Below, piece by piece: positions 58,174 through 64,000 of a stretch of 64,000 nucleotides of DNA (position 1 is the stretch's first letter; the number at the start of each line of letters is the position of its first letter). Below the pieces are notes generated by a model that worked only from the letters and a program-made list of their open reading frames with translations, was not told where the DNA came from and made no database searches. This DNA comes from Trogon surrucura (taxonomy: Eukaryota; Chordata; Aves; Trogoniformes; Trogonidae), in NCBI GenBank assembly GCA_020746105.1, contig CM036629.1, forward strand, positions 1,247,501 through 1,311,500, in the 5' to 3' direction. A program made the position numbers and the translations under genes.

Positions 58174-58759
58174 GTGCCTATCACCATATCGGTAAACATT
58201 CTTTGGAACCACTCAGCCCCTCAGTTTGACCCAGTACTCCCGCTCCCCTCCTAGCCTGTTCCTCCTGGTTATGCCTCCCCAGGGACAACACGGAGGGCCC
58301 ATGTCCCACAGCACCGGCAGAGCGGGCAGGCTGGCCGTGGGAGCCCACCACCGCCAGACCCGCAGCCTCGCCTCCCGCCGGGTGCTGCTGGGAAGGTTTT
58401 TTTCCCGAGTGCTGCTGACTCACTGGCTCCCGGGGCCAGCGCTGCAATAAAAACATCCCACGGCCGATTTTCCATGTCTGCAAACAGAAGCCAGCCTCCT
58501 GATGGCGAATCCCCCAGGGCTGTTCACCTGCCATCCTTATCTCCACGAATGACCTCCTCCTGCTCCATATTCTCTGCCACCAGCAGCGGGTAATCTCCGG
58601 AAAGGATCAGATGAGGAAAATCCCTGTGGGAATTCCACACCGCTCTCTCTGAAACCTTTCTTGTGCCCAGCAATGCTCGTGATTCTTGGCGATTCCTCCC
58701 CTTGGGAGTTCCACCCTCTTCTCGTCCTCTTCCAAGGGCGGTGGAGGGGATTGTGTCCT

Positions 58760-59300
58760 GCTGCTCCGCTCCAGTGAGACCCCCCTGCAGGTCTGTGGAG
58801 CTGCTGGAGCGTGTCCAGAGGAGGGACACGGATGGTGGGAGGGCTGGAGCAGCTCTCCTGGGACAGGCTGAGAGAGATGGGGCTGTGCAGCTGGAGAAGA
58901 GAAGGCTCCTGAAGGAGAGACCTTGGAGGGGCCTCCCAGCGCCTGAAGGGGCTGCAGGAAAGCTGGAGAGGGGCTGCTTACACGGGTGTGTAGTGACAGG
59001 ACAAGGGGCAATGGTGTTAAACTAGAGCAGGGCAGATTTAGGTTAGACCTCAGGAAGAAGTTCTTTATTCTGAGAGTGGTGAGACCCTGGCACACGTTGC
59101 CCAGAGAGGTGGTGGAGGCTCCAATCCTGAAGATATTCAAGGTCAGGCTTGATGGAGCTCTGAGCAACCCGATCTGGTTAAAGATGTCCCTGCCCACCGC
59201 AGGGGGTTGGACTGGATGGCTTTGAAAGGTCCCTTCCAGCCCAACGTATTCTATGAATCTACAATTCTACAATTCTGTGATTCTACGATTCCCTGTTTCT
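58760..59300 (+). mobile_element. CR1 LINE 3' end upstream of FANCA
   Basis: Sense CR1: GAGCGTGTCCAGAGGAGGGA, CTGGAGAAGAGAAGGCTCCT, GAAGAAGTTCTTTATTCTGA, GGTTGGACTGGATGGCTTTG, GGTCCCTTCCAGCCCAACG, then ATTCTATGAATC-type tail units that continue in degraded form to about 59355. It ends about 170-220 bp before the first FANCA start codon. Confidence 0.93.
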
Positions 59301-59485
59301 ATGCTTCTCGGATTTGATGATCCTCCGGTTCTAGGGCTGTGTGACTCGGTGATTCCAGGCCAATTCTATCCCGCCCCCCCCCACCACGGACACCGCCCGC
59401 CCTCCCCAACATGGCGGCCGCCTGCTCCCCGCCACCGCCACTACCAGTATGGCGGCGGGGGTGGGCGGGACCGCGCCGCCCTTCC

Positions 59486-59526
59486 AGCCAATGGGTGGCG
59501 GAGGCCTCCCCGGACCGTGAGCCAAT
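59486..59526 (+). promoter_or_regulatory. FANCA: Two CCAAT boxes of the FANCA promoter
   Basis: GCCAATGGGTGGCGG at about 59486 and GCCAATGGCGG at about 59521, about 33 bp apart in CpG-rich sequence without a TATA box. The second overlaps the upstream ATG, so its use would imply initiation at the downstream ATG (59570) from a transcript starting between them. Confidence 0.5.
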
Positions 59527-62500
59527 GGCGGCGCAGGGCGGGCGGGTTTGTGTGGCGGGAAGTGGCGCGATGGCGGCGCGGGGCGGGCGGACATGGCGCG
59601 AACTACTCGGTAGGTCCGAGCCGGGCCGCGCCGGGCCGAGCCGTGCCGAGCGGGGCCGGGCCGAGCCGTGCGGAGCCGTGCCGTGCCGGGCCGGGCCGGG
59701 CCGAGCCGAGCCGTGCCGTGCCGAGCCGTGCCGTGCCGAGCCGAGCCGTGCCGTGCCGAGCCGAGCCGTGCCGAGCCGTGCCGTGCCGAGCCGAGCCGTG
59801 CCGTGCCGAGCCGAGCCGAGCCGTGCCGAGCCGTGCCGTGCCGAGCCGAGCCGTGCCGTGCCGAGCCGTGCCGTGCCGAGCCGAGCCGTGCCGTGCCGAG
59901 CCGTGCCGTGCCGAGCCGTGCCGTGCCGTGCCGAGCCGAGCCGTGCCGTGCCGTGCCGAGCCGTGCCGTGCCGAGCCGAGCCGTGCCGTGCCGAGCCGTG
60001 CCGAGCCGTGCCGTGCCGAGCCGAGCCGTGCCGTGCCGAGCCGAGCCGAGCCGTGCCGTGCCGAGCCGAGCCGTGCCGTGCCGAGCCGTGCCGAGCCGAG
60101 CCGAGCCGTGCCGTGCCGAGCCGTGCCGTGCCGTGCCGAGCCGAGCCGAGCCGTGCCGAGCCGAGCCGTGCCGAGCCGAGCCGTGCCGTGCCGAGCCGTG
60201 CCGTGCCGAGCCGAGCCGTGCCGTGCCGAGCCGAGCCGTGCCGAGCCGAGCCGTGCCGTGCCGAGCCGTGCCGTGCCGTGCCGGGCCGAGCCGAGCCGTG
60301 CCGTGCCGAGCCGTGCCGTGCCGAGCCGTGCCGTGCCGGGCCGAGCCGAGCCGAGCCGTGCCGTACCGAGCCGTGCCGAGCAGGGCCGAGCCGGGCAGGG
60401 CCGGGCCGAGCAGGGCCGAGCCGGGCCGGGCCGGCTTTTGGCCTGGCGCTTCCCGCAGGGACAGCGGAGGGGAAGGGAGGGGCGGACGCCCCCTCCCCGC
60501 CCTCGCACACCCCCTTCCGTGGTGCTCCAGGGCAGCCCCTCACCTCAGCTCCTCCTGAGCCCTGGAGCCCCTGCTCCTCTCAGCCCCTCTCCCCCAAAAG
60601 CTCCTCGTGGCTCCTGGGCTGGGGGTGTCAGGGCGGCTCTTTGGTTGCTCTCTGGGGGCCGATGGCTGGTGGTGCTTGGCAGGGCTTTGGCTGCACCACG
60701 AGGCTTTATCTGAGCAAATTGTACTACAGAACCCTCCTGCCGCGCTGCTGCCTAACGAGGGTCTGACCGGGGCCGGCTTCACCCCATCCCCGGTGCGGGC
60801 TGCAGCGGCGGCGAGAGGGACGTGTCCCTGGGAGCTGCCAGGGCGAGCTGCGGTTGTAAAAGGAATCCCAACTTCTCAGCAGGGAGAGCCAGGAAAAGGA
60901 AAAGCACCTTTGGGAGCGAAGCGGAGCTCCGGGAAGCGGCTCTGCGCCTTCTGGATCGCCATCAGAACCTAGACGACCTCCTCCTGGAGGTAGGAGCGGG
61001 TGGTTTTGGGGTTGATCAGGTTGGGGATCCCCGGAGATCCCAGCTGGAGGTGGTTCCACCTGGGCCCTTCTTGGGCAACTGCAGAATGAACGTCCTGGGA
61101 ACACAGGTTTTGTGATAAGCAGAAAGAAAGAAAAAACCAGCACTGCGGGAGTAAGATGAAGTTTAGAGGTCTGCTTTGCCAAAATGAGATTATGGGTTGG
61201 GTTTTTTTTCCCCTTTATTCCTCTATTGTTACAGGCTAAAAATGTTACGCGTGGATTTGGGACAAAGGGAAAGCTGCCACTTCTTTCTTGGAGTCAGAAC
61301 TGGCTTCTTGTGAAAATAGGAAAAAAATCAGGAGAGACTATGGAGTTTTCTCTGCTTTACCAACCATTCCTGACTAACGTGACCGAGTGAAAACTCGTGT
61401 CGTTTCCCTGTGTCGGCGCCTGACTCAACGTTCTGGCTTGGCGACGTCCTACCTTCTCACGCCCGAGAGAGCTTTTGATTTTGATAACTGCAATACACAA
61501 TTCGAATACTTCCCACAGTTCAGCCCCAAGGACGTTTCTTTCTGTACAGAATATTTACATTTACCAAAAGGAAAAAAAAAAAAGAAGTTTAACTAGAGAA
61601 GATCCAACATTTTGACATGCTGCATCGAATATTTATGGCAGCGTGGCTTCACAGAAGGGACTCGAAAGATAGAAATTCTGTTCCTGGTGCTGCTGCTGAC
61701 CTGTTGGGTGACTGGGGACAAGTAACTGACCTGGATCTCCTTTTCCCTGCATAAAATGATGATAACGATACCTACGTTTCTTGCGAGGTGCCTGGAAATC
61801 TGGTTTTCTGCAACCACATGGGAGCTTGGTGTTAATTCCAGTTCGGTTGCTCCAACCTCCAGGAATGCCAGAGCTGCTCTGTGTGCTTGCAAGGGAGCAG
61901 GTTTGTAAACGTATGTAACCAAGACTTTGGTTTTTGTTTGGCTTCCAGGTGGAAGATTCAGTCAAGCCAGCCAGACGGGGTGGAGAAGAGCACCTGGAAG
62001 GGCCATCAGAATCCTTTCTAGGTGAGTGAAAGAGTATCTGTTGGAGATGTAAGGAACTTTCCCTTCTGTGCTAAATTTCTACCTGTTAAATGCAATCCCA
62101 GTTGTCCTTTCTTTTCATTGTTCTGGTCTCCCACTTCCTACTCCTTTCTTACTTGTGGTGACACCCTTGGCAAGGTCTGATCGTTGAATATTTCAGTTAT
62201 TTGGAACTGAGCCCCACAAGACTAAAATACAAAAATCTGCTTAGCAAGGATGTTCCAACCTCTGCCCCCAGTTGTTCTGCACCCGTTTTATGTCCAGTAG
62301 GGGAACGATACATAGAAATGAAAATGATTTTCCCAGTGCAACAGATGGCATCTGTGCTGGATGGGGTTTAAGACTTAAGATTTCTGTCTTCAGTCATGTG
62401 TGTTCAAACCCTTTTTTCTCCCGTGCTGTCAGCTTTCTGCTTTGTCTCTCTTTTTTTTTTCTGTCCCCAGTCTCTGTTCTGCAGGAACAGGCCTCAAGAC

Positions 62501-63247
62501 TGGGCGTACCCACAGCAAACTTGGCAGCCAAAAATGCTGTTACCAGCGTTGAGCGCATCTGCCAGGCTTCCGCGAGCCCTTCTCCAGCGCCGCTGCTGAA
62601 CGCGGACCAGAGAGTAAGGGGAAAGGTTTACGTTGAGTTTATCAAGAAAAATGCTGTTGTTAGCTTTGACTTTAAACCCGGCTTATCCGTTTTGATAAAG
62701 GAAACCACCCGAGCGGTTGATTGCTTGTTTGTGTGCCCGGTGTGCTCCCGCACGTGCGACGTTCTCCTCCTCTACAGCTGCTTTTGGCAGCTTGGAAGTG
62801 AGGTTTTCTTGTCCGTTGCTGAAGCGCGGCGTTACGTGGGTCTCTCTGAGCAGATCCTGTGTTATCACAGACCTCAGGCTTTGATAATGATTCCATCATT
62901 ACCAGTGGTCTCGCCGGGCGTGGGGCTGGCCCTCCGCACGAGTGCTGTGCCGCCGCTGCTGGGGAGGAGCTGTCGGGTGTCACTGCCTGGCTGCCTTTAC
63001 TTCAGCCTTGGGATGAGAAATCTGGGCCTTTCCCCGTGTGTTCTCTCCACCATTCAAGCCTCAGAAACAGGATAAGCAACCAGTTGTTTTTCTAAGGATG
63101 CGTTCTTTGCAAAGGAAATTTATTTCTGCTTCGTTTCTGCGGCGGTTGCAGAAGAGGTTGTCCTGCCTGCTTCGGACGCTCAAGGATTTGTTGGCGAGCA
63201 ATGTGTTCTGTCGCTCGCTCTTCTGTCAAGAAATGTGGAAGATGAAG
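59525..63247 (+). CDS. FANCA: Fanconi anemia complementation group A protein, first five exons
   Basis: Scaffold of the Fanconi core complex that ubiquitinates FANCD2-FANCI in crosslink repair. Exons 59525(or 59570)-59609, 60883-60989, 61949-62021, 62471-62613 and 63152-63247, all in phase; the gene continues past the window. Seen: RTWRELLG (human AWAELLAG), a basic ARKRK stretch, AALRLLDRHQNLDDLLLE (human AVRLLRSHQDLNALLLE), LQEQASRLGVP (human LQDQASRLGVP), SVERICQ, and FCRSLFCQEMWKMK (human FSRLSFCQELWKIQ). Two in-frame ATGs, 59525 and 59570, are possible; the first gives an exon 1 length like the human one. Intron 1 is occupied by a pentamer array. Divergent from SPIRE2, as in human. Confidence 0.93.
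59616..60434. repeat. FANCA: CCGAG/CCGTG pentanucleotide array in FANCA intron 1
   Basis: About 160 five-base units in register, almost all CCGAG or CCGTG, with occasional CCGGG at the edges. It begins within about 10 bp of the exon 1 donor. The middle base pair A/T alternates irregularly, with common higher-order words (CCGTGCCGTGCCGAG, CCGAGCCGTG). GC content is about 80%. Both strands are stop-free in every frame. Confidence 0.97.
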
Positions 63248-64000
63248 GTAAGACCCCGCAGAGGAATGTTGCCGTGTTCCAGAGCCTTTAGACTTCACCC
63301 CTGTGATCTGGTAATGTGCTTTCAACCCTCCTCTCCCGTGAAGGGCAGCAATAACCAGCGAATGGTCTCGTGAAGTGCAGTGATTTCGGTTTCCCTCTGG
63401 TTACTCTGGGGACCTTGTCTCTGCTCATCCCTGTGACCTCCTGAGGATGACTCTGGTCTTTCTGACCTTTGGAAAGCATGAACTCAATTATAAATGATGG
63501 GATGTTTTATCTTACAGCGAGTTTGCTGGGGGCTTCTTTGCCTGTCTTGATTTGGTTTTGTTTTTTTTTGTTCTGTTTTTCTTTTTTGGTGAGGGGGGAG
63601 AGTGCTTGGTAGAGGTTTGAAAGTAGGTGTGTTATTAAAATTACGTGGCCGCTTTTAAGAAACTGCCACAAAGGAGAGCTGACAGCACCTCAGCGATCAG
63701 GCGTTGGGCTTTGGGGAGCTCGCCAGTGGCACCCTTGCCTCTCAGAAGGAGATGTTCAACTCTTTCCCTTTTTACTGAGCACGGCTGGTCCCCGCTGCAA
63801 CCAGTGAGAACAGAGCTACAGCGTGAAAACGGGATTAAACTGATCTGAGGTGACGCCCCAGTTAACAGGAGCTTTGGGGGTATCATTTTCTTTCCTATTT
63901 AACTTCGCCACCTTTACTCTTTTCGATGAAATTTGGTAATGACTCCCCAGCAGTTGGTGTGTCCGGGCTGAACGAATCAAGATCGCTGGAGCGGGAGGCT
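63248..64000 (+). other. FANCA: FANCA intron 5 (partial)
   Basis: No further FANCA exon was recognised before the window ends; a T-rich stretch lies at 63550-63590. Confidence 0.5.

Larger units (their letters stand above)
54686..59524. other. Intergenic SPIRE2-FANCA (divergent pair)
   Basis: 54686-54900 is a CpG-rich SPIRE2 promoter with (CCG)n runs. 54903-55255 holds a decayed pentamer array. 55300-58740 shows no recognisable gene; its 56400-56600 part is AT-rich and non-repetitive. Then comes a (TA)n run, a CR1 copy and the FANCA promoter. Confidence 0.6.

Noticed and set aside
55300..58740. Search for a hidden gene between SPIRE2 and FANCA
   Set aside because: Only short ORFs without splice-linked homology were found; human also has none here.
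59253..60766. Long ORFs on both strands (over 400 codons) rich in AEPSR or GTARL repeats
   Set aside because: They are frame read-outs of the CCGAG/CCGTG pentamer array in FANCA intron 1; no homology and all frames are open.

Overview
The window is vertebrate nuclear DNA, almost certainly from a bird. It contains many CR1 retrotransposon tails, a very GC-rich, gene-dense landscape with short introns and GC minisatellites (as on avian microchromosomes), and an MC1R coding sequence close to chicken MC1R as I remember it. The gene order FANCA-SPIRE2-TCF25-MC1R-TUBB3-DEF8-DBNDD1-GAS8-URAH is the conserved block of human 16q24.3 read in reverse, joined here to E/P-type cadherin genes. No prokaryotic, viral, CRISPR or tRNA/rRNA features were seen.

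Layout. 1-4795 (-): P/B-cadherin (CDH3/K-CAM), 3' end cut off by the window edge. 5752-6896 (+): a short E-cadherin-like copy, divergent from CDH3 and ending inside EC2. 7189-8132 (+): URAH, four exons, tail-to-tail with GAS8 (8411-15393, -). GAS8 is head-to-head with DBNDD1 (15909-18651, +), which converges on DEF8 (19406-23580, -). TUBB3 (25348-27860, -) and MC1R (28678-29622, -) lie about 0.8 kb apart on one strand. TCF25 (31535-46748, -; 18 exons) and SPIRE2 (48588-54685, -; 15 exons) follow. SPIRE2 diverges from FANCA (59525 onward, +), whose first five coding exons are visible before the window ends.

The genes are unrelated housekeeping or tissue genes, not a pathway: adhesion, purine catabolism, ciliary dynein regulation, lysosome positioning, tubulin, pigmentation GPCR, ribosome quality control, actin nucleation and DNA repair. 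Exon models were built by hand from splice sites, homology recalled from human proteins, and phase. GAS8, TUBB3, DBNDD1, URAH and visible CDH3 give uninterrupted frames of family-typical length. TCF25, SPIRE2 and DEF8 each need the removal of exactly one base from a C/G homopolymer to restore the conserved frame.

Non-genic highlights: an approximately 0.8 kb CCGAG/CCGTG pentamer array in FANCA intron 1 with a decayed relative upstream of SPIRE2; an approximately 0.6 kb 20-bp minisatellite in TCF25 intron 1; a perfect 35-bp palindrome in CDH3 intron 1 and a near-perfect one between MC1R and TCF25; nested CR1 insertions; and an 18-bp duplication that doubles a TCF25 splice donor. I did not find a clearly new biological system. 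The most unusual locus is the truncated, inverted cadherin copy sharing a divergent promoter region with CDH3.
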